This document shows, one piece after another, positions 11,549 to 23,099 of a stretch of DNA of 64,000 nt; positions within the stretch are counted from its first letter, which is position 1; each line of letters opens with the position of its first letter. This DNA comes from Zea mays. Its lineage: Eukaryota; Streptophyta; Magnoliopsida; Poales; Poaceae. The translations under genes and the position numbers were made by a program. The DNA lies in NCBI RefSeq assembly GCF_902167145.1, contig NC_050096.1, positions 180,269,825-180,333,824 of the forward strand, in the 5' to 3' direction. The notes beneath the pieces are model-generated. The model did no database searches and was not told the DNA's origin. It was given only the letters and a program-made list of their open reading frames with translations.

Positions 11549-12740
11549 TTAGACTTTTTTATGTGAACGAGGTGTACGAGCAACTTGAAAGCATCTTAAG
11601 GATAGAAGCGACGTAGCTGTCGGATGTTCCAATCGTTGATGTAGACCTCGCCTTGACTGTTGGCCAGCTTGTATGTTTCGGGCTTCAGAACCTTGGCGAT
11701 GATGAACGGCCCTTCCCAAGGAGGCGTGAGCTTGTGCCGCCCTCGGGCGTCTTATCGCAGCCGAAGCACCAAGTCGCCCACCTAGAGGTCTCGGGACCGA
11801 ACCCCTCGGGCGTGGTAGCGTCGCAGGGACTGCTGATACCGTGCCGAGTGTAGTAAGGCCATGTCCCGAGCCTCTTCCAGCTGGTCCAGTGAGTCTTCTC
11901 GGTTTGTTCGATTGCTTTGGTCGTCGTAGGCCCTCGCCCTCGGGGAACCGTATTCTAAGTCTGTGGGCAAGATGGCCTCGGCCCCATAGACTAGAAAGAA
12001 CGGTGTGAAGCCCGTGGCTCGGCTCGGCGTCGTCCTCAGACTCCAGACCACCGAGGGGAGCTCCTTCATCCATCGCTTGCCGAACTTTTTGAGGTCGTTG
12101 TAGATCCTCGGCTTGAGTCCTTGCAGAATCATGCCGTTGGCACGCTCTACTTGCCCATTCGTCATGGGGTGAGCCACGGCGGCCCAGTCCACCTAGATGT
12201 GGTGATCCTCGCAAAAGTCCAGGAACTTTCTGTCGGTGAACTGGGTGCCGTTGTTGGTGATGATGGAGTTCGGGACCCCAAAGCGATGGATGATGTTGAT
12301 GAAGAACGCCACCTCCTGTTCGGACCTGATGCTGTTTAGGGGTCGGACCTCGATCCACCTGGAGAATTTGTCGATGGCGACCAGTAGGTGCGTGTAGCCC
12401 TCGGGTGCCTTCTGCAAGGGACCAACAAGGTCCAGACCCCACACAGCAAACGGCCAGGTGATGGGTATTGTCTGCAGAGCCTGAGCGGGCAGATGGGTCT
12501 GCCTTGCGTAGAATTGACACCCTTGGCAGGTGCGGACAATTCTAGTGGCGTCGGCCGCCGCGGTCGGCCAGTAGAAACCTTGCCGGGAGGCGTTTCCAAC
12601 AAGGGCTCGAGGCGCTGCGTGATGACTGCAAGCCCCCCGAGTGTATTTCTTGTAAGAGCTTCTGGCCTTCGGCGATGGATATGCATCGCTGGAGGATGCC
12701 TGAGGGGCTGCGGTGGTAGAGCTCCTTCTCGTCCCCCATC
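11549..12740 (-). pseudogene. Element F integrase
   Basis: This is the Tat integrase. A zinc-binding HHCC region with CQGCQFYARQ lies near 12510-12620. The catalytic core follows: first Asp in WGLDLVGPL (12444 onward), then ITNNGTQF, where the second catalytic Asp is replaced by Asn (codon 12253-12255), and NGQVERANG with the Glu (~12150). A stop at ~12190 (HHI-stop-VDWAA) splits the frame, most simply a CAG-to-TAG change. The tail (GFTPFFLVYGAEAILPTD) runs through 11782 toward 11549. The enzyme is broken by both changes. Confidence 0.85.
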
Positions 12741-13075
12741 AAGACGAACGACTTGGCGCGCCGCGCAAATCGCCGAGCTTCGGCTCGGTCGAGGGGCAGC
12801 TCTCCTCGGTGGAGATACTGCAGGTACGAGGTCTGCCAGTTTCGATTAGGCGTGACCCCGCTCTGCTCTTCCTCGACGCGCAGTGCCTCACCCTCAGGGG
12901 CCGAGGGCGCCTCGGGCTGAGCTGAGGGTGCCTCAAGCGGGGCCGAGGCCTTCTCGGGCTCGGGCGTGTCGTCGATCTTGACTGAGGGTTGATGTAGGTC
13001 TCGGGAGAATACGTCCGGGGGAACCGTTGTCCGCCCCGAGGCTATCTTAGCCAGCTCGTCCGCAGTCTCGTTGTA

Positions 13076-13680
13076 TCATCGGGAGATGTGGTTGAGCTCG
13101 AGCCCGTAGAACTTGTCCTCCAGGCGCCGAACCTCATCGCAGTAGGCTTCCATCTTCGGGTCGCGGCAGTGGGAGTTCTTCATGACTTGGTCAATGACAA
13201 GCTGCGAGTTGCCGCAAGCGTCGAGGCGTTGGACCCCTAGCTCGATGGCGATGCGCAACCCGTTAACCAGAGCCTCGTACTCAGACACGTTGTTGGACGC
13301 CGGGAAATGGAGGCGCAGCACGTAGCGGAGGTGCTTCCCGAGGGGCGAGATGAAGAGCAGGCCCGCGCCTGCCCTTGTTTTCATCAGTGACCCGTCGAAA
13401 AACATGGTCCAGAGTTCCGGTTGGATCGGAGCTGCTGGAAGCTGGGTGTCGACCCATTCAGCCACAAAGTCCGCCAAGACTTGGGACTTGATGGCCTTCC
13501 GAGGGGCGAACGAGATTGTCTCGCCCATGATTTCCACCGCCCACTTTGCAATCCTACCCGAGGCTTCTCAGCACTGGATGATCTCCCCGAGGGGGAAGGA
13601 TGACACCACAGTCACCGGATGAGACTCGAAGTAGTGTCGCAACTTCCTCCGCGTCAGAATCATCGCGTACAGCAGCTTCT
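13076..13680 (-). pseudogene. Element F second (archaeal-type) RNase H
   Basis: The translation contains MFFDGSLMKTRAGAG and NNVSEYEALVNGLRIA, the Asp and Glu motifs of the extra RNase H found between polymerase/RNase H and integrase in Tat elements. Stops at its edges (QC-stop-EASGR near 13568 and ISR-stop-YNE at ~13074) look like CGA-to-TGA changes. It follows the polymerase frame on the minus strand. Confidence 0.85.
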
Positions 13681-14880
13681 AAATTTGTGGGTAGCGAATC
13701 TTGGTCTCGGACAGTACCTCACTGATGAAGTAGACCGGCCTTTGGACGGGCAAAGTATGCCCTTCTTCTCGTCTCTCAACCACGATCGCGGCGTTGACCA
13801 CCTGAGTGGTAGCGGCGACGTAGATCAAGAGGGCTTCTCCGGCGGCGGGGGGCACCAAGATGGGCGCGTTCGTGAGGAGCGCCTTCAGGTTCCCGAGGGC
13901 TTCCTCGGCCTCAGGGGTCCAAGTGAAGCACTCGGCCTTTCTTAAGAGGCGGTACAGAGGCAGGCCTCTTTTGCTGAGGCGCGAGATGAAGCGGCTCAGA
14001 GCCGCAAGGCATCCCATGACCCTCTGTATGCCTTTCAAGTCCTTGATGGGCCCCATGTTGGTGATGGCCGCGATTTTCTCCGGGTTGGCCTCGATGCCTC
14101 GCTCGGAGACGATGAACCCCAAGAGCATGCCTCGGGGGACTCCGAAGACGCACTTCTCGGGATTGAGTTTTACGCCTTTCGCCTTGAGACACCGGAATGT
14201 CGTTTCAAGGTCGGAAAGGAGGTCGGAGGCTTTCCTCGTCTTGACTATGATGTCATCGACGTAAGCCTCAACTATTCGACCAATGTGTTGGCCGAACACG
14301 TGGTTCATGCACCTTTGGTATGTCGCACCCGCATTCCTCAAACCAAACGGCATAGTAACGTAGCAGTACATGCCAAAGGGTGTGATGAAAGAAGTCGCGA
14401 GCTGGTCGGACTCTTTCATCGTGATTTGGTGATACCCTGAGTAGGCATCGAGGAAAGACAAGGTTTCGCACCCAGCAGTGGAATCCACAATTTGATCGAT
14501 GCGAGGCAGAGGATAGGGAACCTTCGGACATGCTTTGTTTAGACCAGTGTAGTCTACACACATCCGCCATTTCCCTCCTTTCTTTCTCACAAGCACAGGG
14601 TTGGCAAGCCATTCGGGATGGAATACCTCTTTGATGAATCCTGCAGCCATCAGCTTGTGGATCTCCTCGCCTATGGCTCTGCGCTTTTCTTCGTCGAATC
14701 GGCGCAGAGGCTGCTTCACGGGTCGGGCTCCAGCTCGGATGTCCAGCGAGTGCTCGGCGACTTCCCTCGGTATGCCGGGCATGTCCGAGGGACTCCACGC
14801 GAAGACTTCGGCGTTTGCGCGAAGAAAGTCGACGAGCACTGCTTCCTATTTGGGGTCGAGCTCGGAGCCGATCCGGATCT
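13679..14880 (-). pseudogene. Element F reverse transcriptase and RNase H
   Basis: The open frame from 14839 has 386 codons. Motif A is LDAYSGYHQ (Asp ~131), the fingers contain GGKWRMCVDYTGLNKACPK, and motif C is AYVDDIIVK (residues 192-200), so the polymerase site is intact. It continues into connection/RNase H sequence (VYFISEVLSETKIRYPQI) and stops at 13679, where a Gln codon has become TAG. Upstream, a TAG at about 14846 and a frame change separate it from the protease frame. The Asn in GLNKACP and the aRNH that follows fit the Tat lineage. Confidence 0.9.
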
Positions 14881-16053
14881 GCTTGGAGGCGTCGTTGCTG
14901 GGGTCGAGAGGGACGGATTTGCCGTCTCTGCTGGCTCGAAATTGCTGGCATGGCGCTTCACGTCTGGCGCCTCCTTGCAGAGGCTCTCCAGGTCGGCGAT
15001 GAGGGCCTCGAATTCAGCGAGGGACTCAGCGTACTCCACGCACTCCACGTCGCATTCGTATGCGTGTCGATACGTGGGGCCGACGGTGATGACCCCGTTA
15101 GGGCCCGACATCTTGAGCTTGAGGTAGGTGTAGTTGGGGATGGCCATGAACTTGGCGTAGCATGGCCTCCCCAGCACTGCATGGTAGGTTCCTCGGAACC
15201 CGACCACCTCGAACGTGAGGGTTTCCCTTTGGAAGTTGGAGGGAGTCCTGAAGCAGACGGGCAGATCGAGTTGTCCAAGGGGCTGGACGCGTTTCCCGGG
15301 GATGATCCCGTGAAAAGGCGCCGCGCCCGCCCGGATCGAGGACAGATCGTTCCGCAGGAGCCCGAGGGTCTCGGCGTAGATGATGTTGAGGCTGCTGCCT
15401 CCGTCCATGAGGATCTTGGTGAGCCTGACGTTGCCGATGACGGGGTCGACAACTAGCGGATATTTCCCCGGGCTCGGCACGCGGTCGGGGTGGTCGCCTT
15501 GGTCGAAGGTGATGGGCTTGTCGGACCAGTCTAGGTAGACTGGCGCCGCCACCTTTACCGAGCAGACCTCCCGACGCTCTTGCTTGCGGTGCCGAGCCGA
15601 GGCATTCACCGCTGGCCCACCGTAGATCATGAAGCAGTTGTGGACCTTGGGGAACTCCTCTGCCTTGTGATCCTCCTTCTTGTCATTGTTGTGGGCCCTG
15701 CCACCTTCCGCAGGTGGCTCGGCTTTGTGAAAGTGGCGCCGAAGCATGACGCACTCTTCGAGGGTGTGCTTGACGGGCCCCTGATGATAGGGGCACAGCT
15801 CCTTGAGCATCTTGTCGAAGAGATTGGCACCTCCGGGAGGTTTCCGAGGGTTCTTGTACTCAGCGGCGGCGACAAGGTCCGTGTCGGCGGCGTCGCGTTT
15901 CGCTTGCGACTTCTTCTTGCCTTTCTTCTTGGTGCCGCGCTGAGTGGACGCCTCGGGGACATCCTCCGGCTGGCGGCCCTGGGGCTGCTTGTCCTTCCTG
16001 AAGATGGCCTCAACCGCCTCCTGGCCAGAGGCGAACTTGGTGGCGATGTCCAT
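14716..16053 (-). pseudogene. Element F gag C-terminus and protease
   Basis: This 445-codon open frame starts in the gag C-terminal part (MDIATKFASGQEAVEAIF). It carries a lysine-rich stretch (KKKGKKKSQAK, residues ~42-52) and a variant zinc knuckle, CPYH-X10-C (residues 87-101), as in other Tat gags. The aspartic protease site ILMDGGSSLNIIY has Asp at residue 217. The last ~90 codons are out of frame with the polymerase because of a shift near 14870. Gag binds the RNA and the protease matures the polyprotein. Confidence 0.85.
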
Positions 16054-18032
16054 CAGCTCGCTCGCCCTGGTGGGGGGTCTTGCGACCCAGCTTGCTCACC
16101 AGGTCGCGGCAGGTGGTGCCGGCGAGGAACGCGTCGATGACATCCGAATCGGTGACGTTGGGCAGCTCGGTGCGCTGCTTCGAGAATCACCGGATGTAGT
16201 CCCGGAGAGACTCTCCTTGCTGCTAGCGGCAGCTTCGGAGATCCTAGGAGTTCCCTGGGCGCACGTACGTGCCCTGGAAGTTGCCGGCGAAGGCTTGGAC
16301 CAGGTCGTCCCAGTTGGAGATCTGCCCCGGAGGCAGGTGCTCCAGCCAGGCTCGAGCGGTGTCGGAGAGGAACAGGGGGAGGTTGCGGATGATGAGGTTG
16401 TCATTATCCGTTCCACCCAGTTGGCAGGCCAGCCGGTAGTCCGCGAGCCACAGTTCCGGCCTTGTCTCCCCCCGAGTACTTTGTGATAGTAGTCGGGGTT
16501 CGGAACCGGGTCGAGAACGACGCCCGTCGTATGGCCCGGCTGAAAGCCTGCGGACCAGGTGGTTCAGGCGAGGGACTCCGATCCTCCCCGCTGTCATAGT
16601 GTCCCCCACGCCTGGGGTGGTAGCCTCGGCGCACCCTCTCGTCGAGGTGGGTTCGACGGGTGCGGTGGTGGTGCTCGTTGCCGAGGCGACCCGGGGCCGC
16701 AGGCGCTGTGTTGCGCGTGCGCCCGGTGTGGACCGAGGCTTCCCGCATGAATCGGAAAGTCGCGGCGCGATGCTCCGAGGGGTATCCCTGCGTTCGGGAG
16801 GCAGAGCTTTCGGCCCGTCGGACCGCGGCATCCTCGAGGAGATTCTTGAGCTCTCCCTGGATACGCCGCCCTTCGGTGGTTGATGGCTCCGACATCGCGC
16901 GGAGAAGTATCGCTGCCGCAGCCAGATTCTGGCCGACCCCACTAGAAGCCGGTGGCGGCCTTGCCCTGACATCGTCGGTGATGCGGTGCTGGATGCCCTG
17001 GGGCAGATGACGCGCTTCTCCGGCCGGAGCTTGGCTTGCCCATTCCTGCCCGATGTCCCGGCGGAACGGCTCAAGTGTTCCTGCTCCCTCGTCAAGCCTG
17101 GCCTGCATCTCGCGGATTTGCTCGAGCTGTGCGTCCTGACCCCCCACAGGGACTGGGACCACAGCTAGCTCCCGAAGGATGTCAACGCGAGGCACAGGCC
17201 TAGGGGGATCACCGTTTTCCGGTATACCAAGATGGTTGCCTTCACCGGGACCCCCTAGATCGATGTGGAAACATTCACGACTTGGGCCGCAGTCTTCGTC
17301 GCCGAAGCTGCGGCTGCCGTCGGAACAATCGGAAAGGCAGTAGTCGCATGCGGTCATGAAGTCCCGCATGGTACTGGGGTTACCGAGTCCGAAGAAATCC
17401 CAACAAAAGTCGGGTTCGTCATCTTCCTCAGAACCCGGGGGTCCGTAGGTCGAGATGGCCGTCAGCCGGTCCCAGGGTGACCGCATACCGTACCCCGGAG
17501 GGTTTGGACATGCCTCTATGAAGGCTTCCACCGAAGCGAAGTCGCCTGGTGGGTCGAGGCTGAATCCAAAAGGCACGAGATGGGAATCGGTCGGTACCTC
17601 TTGGTCGACGGGCGGTGACAAAGTCGCGTCAGGGGCAGACTGCACCGTCGTCTCAGGTACGAGGGTGATGCCCAGCAAGTCCCTTGTGAGCGTGCTGGCG
17701 TCGTTCGTTTGCTCGGAGTTGGCGTGTTGCGGGGAAACAGCGCTCGTCTTCGTCTCAGACGCAAGGTCGACGCCCGACGTGTCCCCCGTTGGGGCGCCGG
17801 CGCCGTCGACTCGCTCGACAGCCGACGAGGTGCCGCCTCCTGCTTGGCCTTGGTTGCCCCGCCTCCTCCTCCGTCGGCGGGGGAGGCGACGGGACAAACC
17901 CGAACGTTGTTCTTCCGCCACGTGGGGAAGACGTCGTTGATTCTGCCGCCGGCGGGCGGGTTGTCGGCCGCCATTGTCGCTGTTGTGCAGCGGAGGAAGG
18001 AGTATCATGTCGTAGCTGCCGTCGAGGGACAT
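16054..18032 (-). pseudogene. Element F gag
   Basis: The likely start is the ATG at 18032 (MSLDGSYDMILLPP). Codons upstream of it run into the LTR of element G and are foreign. The N-terminal ~450 residues are charged and low in similarity. The Retrotrans_gag core (ARAWLEHLPPGQISNWDDLV near 16340) lies in another frame, so there is a frameshift at about 16470. Between 16250 and 16180 three in-frame stops interrupt GNS-DLRSCR-QQGESLRDYIR-FSK. Restoring Gln, Gln and Arg there would need only C-to-T reversions. Gag forms the virus-like particle in the cytoplasm. Confidence 0.8.
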
Positions 18033-18115
18033 GAACTCAAGACTCCCGAAACGGAGCACCGTCCCGGGCTGGAAAGGTTGCTGGAGACTACCGATCTGGA
18101 GCTTGACGGGAAGCT

Positions 18116-21100
18116 TGTCACACCCGGCTTTAAGAAACAAAGCCAGGTGCATCTCATACATGCGCCAAGAAGACAACATATATAATAACAGAGTGTATAG
18201 AGATAAATGTCACAAAACATCAGAGTACTTATTACATAGCGGAAGACTTATTACAAAATAAAAGGATAAACATAAAACGAACTAAGGATCGTCGGCGCCA
18301 ATGTCAACTGAGAAACGCCACCTAGATCAGATCAAACTCCTCGCCTCGTGGCTCCTCCTGAACCACCTGTTCTTCTCCTGTGGGGGGGTGTGAGACAGCA
18401 AGGGTGAGCTCACACATGATCATCGCTCAACAAGTTGTGGGGAATAATGTGACATGAACTCACCAAAGGTGGGAGCTCATGGAGTGTAAGGCTTATCAAA
18501 GAGAATGGTTAAAGCTGAGCATTGCTTTTAATGTTGGTCAAACTTTTATTAGCAATTACTAGATGTAGGTAAATACCAAACCTTAATAAATAATAGAACA
18601 AAATTAATAATAAACCCATGCATATGCAAATGACAAATTGAGTTTAGGTTCCATAATTTAATCATCAGAGAGTTCTGAGCTGCTCATGACCGTGAGCTCG
18701 GCTAGTATACCAGTTTTACACTCTGCAGAGGTTGTACCCTTTACCCACAAGTCATGTTACCCATCTGCCAAGGGGTCGCGACTCCCATACACCTCTACCT
18801 AGGAAGCGCGGCAGGGCAACACTACGAGGCCTTTACAAAGTTCCACTAGCTTCCGAAAACCCGCTACATTTTATAGGAAGCTCCAATGCAGGGTTCTTGC
18901 CTGACCGCCATCGCAGCAAAATCAACCAAGGACCTCCCTACACTGACCACTCCCCTACTGCCCTTGCCCCTTTCGGGTAAGGTAGTCTTCCACTATCTTT
19001 CCTAATTAGTCAGCCAAGAGCGTCCCATTAAACCCTTGTGGTGGCACATGTTTCTCAAGTTAAGCTCTATGTTCCAGTTAACATTAATGAACTTGACATG
19101 AACATAAATAGAATAACAAGAATAATTGGAACATAGATATAATAAATGATTATCCCAAAACCATGTAAAGCAATAGCAAACTACCCAAGTGATTCAGGGG
19201 TAAACAAGGTAATGAGATAAACAATCTAGGGTGACCTATTGGGTCCCATCAAAATTAACCTATGCATGAATAAATAGTATTAAAGAACATTATTGGGTAA
19301 AAAGTGGTCAAGGGCACAACTTGCCTTCAATGAGCTCCTGCTCAGCTACTTCAATCTGCTGCTCACCAAGATTCTCGGTCACGGGCTCTTCTACTCGCCA
19401 CAATACAAACAACCACAGTATATAGAGAAAATTAACATCACACCAAGCATGTAAACAAAATACACAATAATAATCTACATATTAAAATAAAATCCTAGGA
19501 ACGGGAATCATAATTTTTGGAGTTATAGATTTTAAGTTATGAATTTTCAAAGGTTTTATATGTTTAAAATGGATTAAGTGAGAGATTAAATTTCTTATTG
19601 TTTTCATGATAAAATAGAGGCTCTAAGTGGTAGAGAATAATATTACAAAATTTAGAAACTGGAATGAAGTAATTTGGACTAAAAATGGATTTTCTATTGA
19701 TTTATCAAGTTCTAGTAATTATTTTCATATTAAAAATCCGTTTCCTATTTCATTTATTCAATTTAAACGATATCTGGACTGGGCCTCATTTTCTGATAAC
19801 AGCAGGGGGCTCGGGATAATATTCCGCAGACTCAGGACATAGCGCCAGAGGATGGCGGGTTCTATTTCAAATAAACCTAGGCTCTCTTAAGCAAAACGTC
19901 TCAGCGAAGGGGTATCGCGAGATGCTAGCCGTCAGATTAGGAACGGACGCCCCAGATTAAATCGGACCAACCCGAACCGGTATGCATCCCGAGTGCTCGG
20001 ATCCATAACCAACGGCTCGGATTTTAAACACTCGCCAGGTAATCGCGACCGTCTAACCCGAGACCAACGCCCCAGATTGGCCCCGGCCGAAGGGGTATCC
20101 TTCAACTAATCGTGATCGCCCATTTTGAATCGGACGATGCAGCACTGTTCTTCCCTCACGCAACCTGGCGACGGCGGCGACCGCGCCCGCACGAAGGTGT
20201 CCTCGCCGGCGTAAGCCAATACGACTCTCCGGTGCCCTAACAAGTCCCTAATTCGCCCCAAAACGAAGCGGAGACTACTACGAACACGTGAGTCGGTACT
20301 TTAGTGGGATCGATGTGAAGACGACGCGCGCCCACGCCCTGATGCGGATCAGCGGTGGCGCAAAAGTCCGTCGAGCTCTTGTGCAAGGCGCCCAGGGGTC
20401 TAACCCTACCGGCACTAGTTCTACGCATTCCGGAGAACGAGTCGGACAAGATGGCCGAGGTCTTACCGACGCCGCTGACGAGTCGAGGTAGGTCCACGGT
20501 ACAACGCGAGTTCGGCGAAGGGCCCCACTCCGGCGAGGAATCGATGGCGATCCCGACCCAAACACCACCCGCAGAGGACCCGCACAGTTTCCCTGGGATC
20601 AAGCGCAACTTCACGGCTAGCAATGGGTTCCGATTCTGGGCGTGGTTGGATTTCCTACTGCGGCGGTGCGGTGGAGTTCTCTGCGTGTTCTCTGATTGGG
20701 AGTGAGGAGGAAGCAAGCGGGGACACCGGTGTCTTTATCCAGCTGAAGAGGATATGGCAGGCGCACGGCAGGTGGCGGTTGAGCGCAACGGCCATGCCGA
20801 TTTCTCCGGCCACCAGCTCCCAACGCATACGGCGGAGATGGTTACGGACGCACCCAGCTCGGTTCGTCTGTTACCGGTGAAGAAGGGATGACAGGTGGGT
20901 CCCGTACGCAGTCACACTGCCCAGAGCGCATGCGGCAAAAGAATTGGCCAGTGGGCCCGCCACGCCAGAGAGTCACCCAGCGCGCGCGCGAAGTAAGAGC
21001 GGCTGACAAGCGGGGACCCACATGTCGGCGTGCGCACGTGAGGGTGATGGGCCGCGCTGGTTGAAAAAGAAGGGGGAATGGGCCAAAATCATTCCGAAGC

Positions 21101-21563
21101 CCAGGTGAGTTTTTCTTTTTCTTTTCTTTTTATTTTCTGTTTTCCCATTTTATTCTTAATTCATTTGAATTCAAATTTTGAATTTAACTCAGGTGCTAAT
21201 TCAAATTCATGTTAACCCTGCAATTTGGTCATACCCACAGATGGTGAAGTTATTTAATTATAATATTATTTTGTATTAAATAATATTCCTTTCTCTCCTC
21301 TATTTTCATGGTTTCATTTTCAAGTTAGAGTTTAATTTCTATGGATCCATTGATATGCTATTAATGACACATTTATTTTATTAAACACAAATGCACAATC
21401 AAGTAAAAACTCAGCTTGAGACAAGTTTTGTTGGGTATCTATTATCATTTATTTATTTGTTTAATTGTGGTGTTCACATGAAATGAGAAACATAGATAAC
21501 ACATATAGATGTAAAGTAATATAATTTCTCTTTCTAGCCTTTTCTTACAAAGTGGGTGTTACA
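18116..21563 (-). repeat. Element G 3' LTR (left copy)
   Basis: The start is TGTCACACCC and the end is TGTTACA. It is 3.4 kb with mixed AT-rich and GC-rich parts and no supported gene. Overlapping frames at 20237-20880 recur at the same place in the right LTR and are non-coding by-products. Confidence 0.9.
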
Positions 21564-21599
21564 AATCCTACCCCCTTAAAATAATCTCGTCCTCGAGAT

Positions 21600-23048
21600 T
21601 TAAGAAGAACGAGGGAAAAGGTGGATAAAATCTATGCGAAGCTCTTCTTCTCTTTTCCAAGTTGCTTCATCTTCACCGTGGTGACTCCATTGCACTTTGC
21701 ACATCTTTATTACCTTATTTCTTGTAACTCGAGTTAAAGTATCCAAAATCTTGATAGGATACTCTGTGTAAGTCAAATCACCCTGAACACTGAGCTCTTC
21801 CATTGGTAACTGTTCCTCAGGGACACAGAGACACTTTTTAAGTTGAGACACATGAAATACATTGTGCACATCCGATAGACTTGCAGGTAACTCGAGTTGG
21901 TATGCCATCTCCCCAACTCGCCTAAAGATCAGGAATGGTCCAATATAGCGAGGGGACAATTTGCCCTTAACTTTGAATCTCCTCATTTCACGAAGCGGTG
22001 ACACCTTGAGGTACACATAATCTCCTTCTTCAAATTCCAGTGGTCTTCTTCTATTATCAGCGTAGCTCTTTTGCCTGGTTTGAGCCACTCTCAAATTCTC
22101 TCGAATTATACAAACTTGTTCTTCTGCTTCTTGAATCAGTTCAGGCCCAAAGAACTGTCTCTCTCCAATCTGATCCCAATATAGAGGAGTCCTGCACTTC
22201 CTCCCATATAAAGCTTCAAAAGGTGACATCTTCAGACTGGCCTGGTAACTATTATTATATGAGAACTCAGCATACGGTAGACTTTTATCCCAACTTCCTC
22301 CATGCTGAAGGGCACATGCTCTCAACATATCTTCCAATACTTGATTAGTCCTTTCAGTCTGTCCATCAGTCTGAGGGTGATAAGCCGTACTGAAATTCAA
22401 CTTCGTGCTCATGTTCTCATGAAAGCTTCTCCAAAACCTTGAGGTAAACTGCGAACCTCGATTAGACACGATCTTCTTTGGTACTCCATGTAAACACACA
22501 ATCCGAGCCATATATAACTCTGCTAGCTGAGAACCTTTATAAGTAGTCTTGACAGGAATAAAGTGAGCCACTTTAGTCAATCTATCCACAATCACCCATA
22601 TGGCATCATATCCTTTCTGGCTGCGAGGCAATCCAGTGATGAAATCCATACCAATGTCTTCCCACTTCCACTCGGGTATCTTTAGTGGATGCAATAGTCC
22701 AGCTGGCCTCTGGTGTTCAGCCTTAACTCTTTGACATACGTTGCACATAGCCACATGTGCAGCTACATCTCTTTTCAATCCATACCACCAATACTTCCGC
22801 TTCAAATCCTGATACATCTTGGTACTACCAGGATGAATAGAATAATCCGAGTCATGGGCCTCTTTCAATATAGTCTCTCGAAGGCTTTCAATATCAGGAA
22901 CACACATCCTGTCCTTGAACCATACAGTGCCTTGCTCATCTTCCGTGAATTCCGGACCTCGACCTTTAGTAATCAGATCCTTGATCTCTTTTATTTTAGC
23001 ATCATCAAGTTGACCTTTGCGGATTTCTTGCTCCAAAGTAGGTTCCAC
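21600..23048 (-). pseudogene. Element G integrase with C-terminal chromodomain-like region
   Basis: This 482-codon frame is open and nearly full length. It has the HHCC zinc region (HPGSTKMYQ and CNVCQ, residues 72-105), first catalytic Asp at 135 (GMDFITGLPRS), and Glu at 232 (DGQTERTNQ). The second catalytic Asp is replaced by Asn196 (IVSNRGSQF, codon 22461-22463), which should abolish strand transfer. The C-terminal part has the GPY/F-type stretch (GKLSPRYIGPF, ~355) and a chromodomain-like tail (VQWSHHGEDEATWK, ~455), typical of chromoviruses, which target chromatin. It ends at the 3' LTR side. Confidence 0.9.
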
Positions 23049-23099
23049 ATCAATAGTAACTCCTTCAGTATGAGCAACTATCCCCAGGTTAAGTCTCCT

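Noticed and set aside
11549..12520. 323-codon minus-strand frame across the F integrase
   Set aside because: It is out of frame with the recognisable integrase motifs (WGLDLVGPL, NGQVERANG) and has no domain of its own until its short final part. It is mostly a shadow frame.
15580..16140. 186-codon plus-strand frame opposite F gag/protease
   Set aside because: It is the reverse-strand shadow of the gag-protease coding region.
20237..20880. Overlapping 159-codon and 116-codon frames inside the G LTR, repeated at 27186-27829
   Set aside because: They recur only because the LTR is duplicated. They have no start context or domain, and both strands are equally open because of GC bias.
20960..21060. 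GCGCGCGCGC and GC-rich stretch as a possible CpG-island promoter of a host gene
   Set aside because: It is internal to the G LTR, present identically in both copies, and no gene follows.
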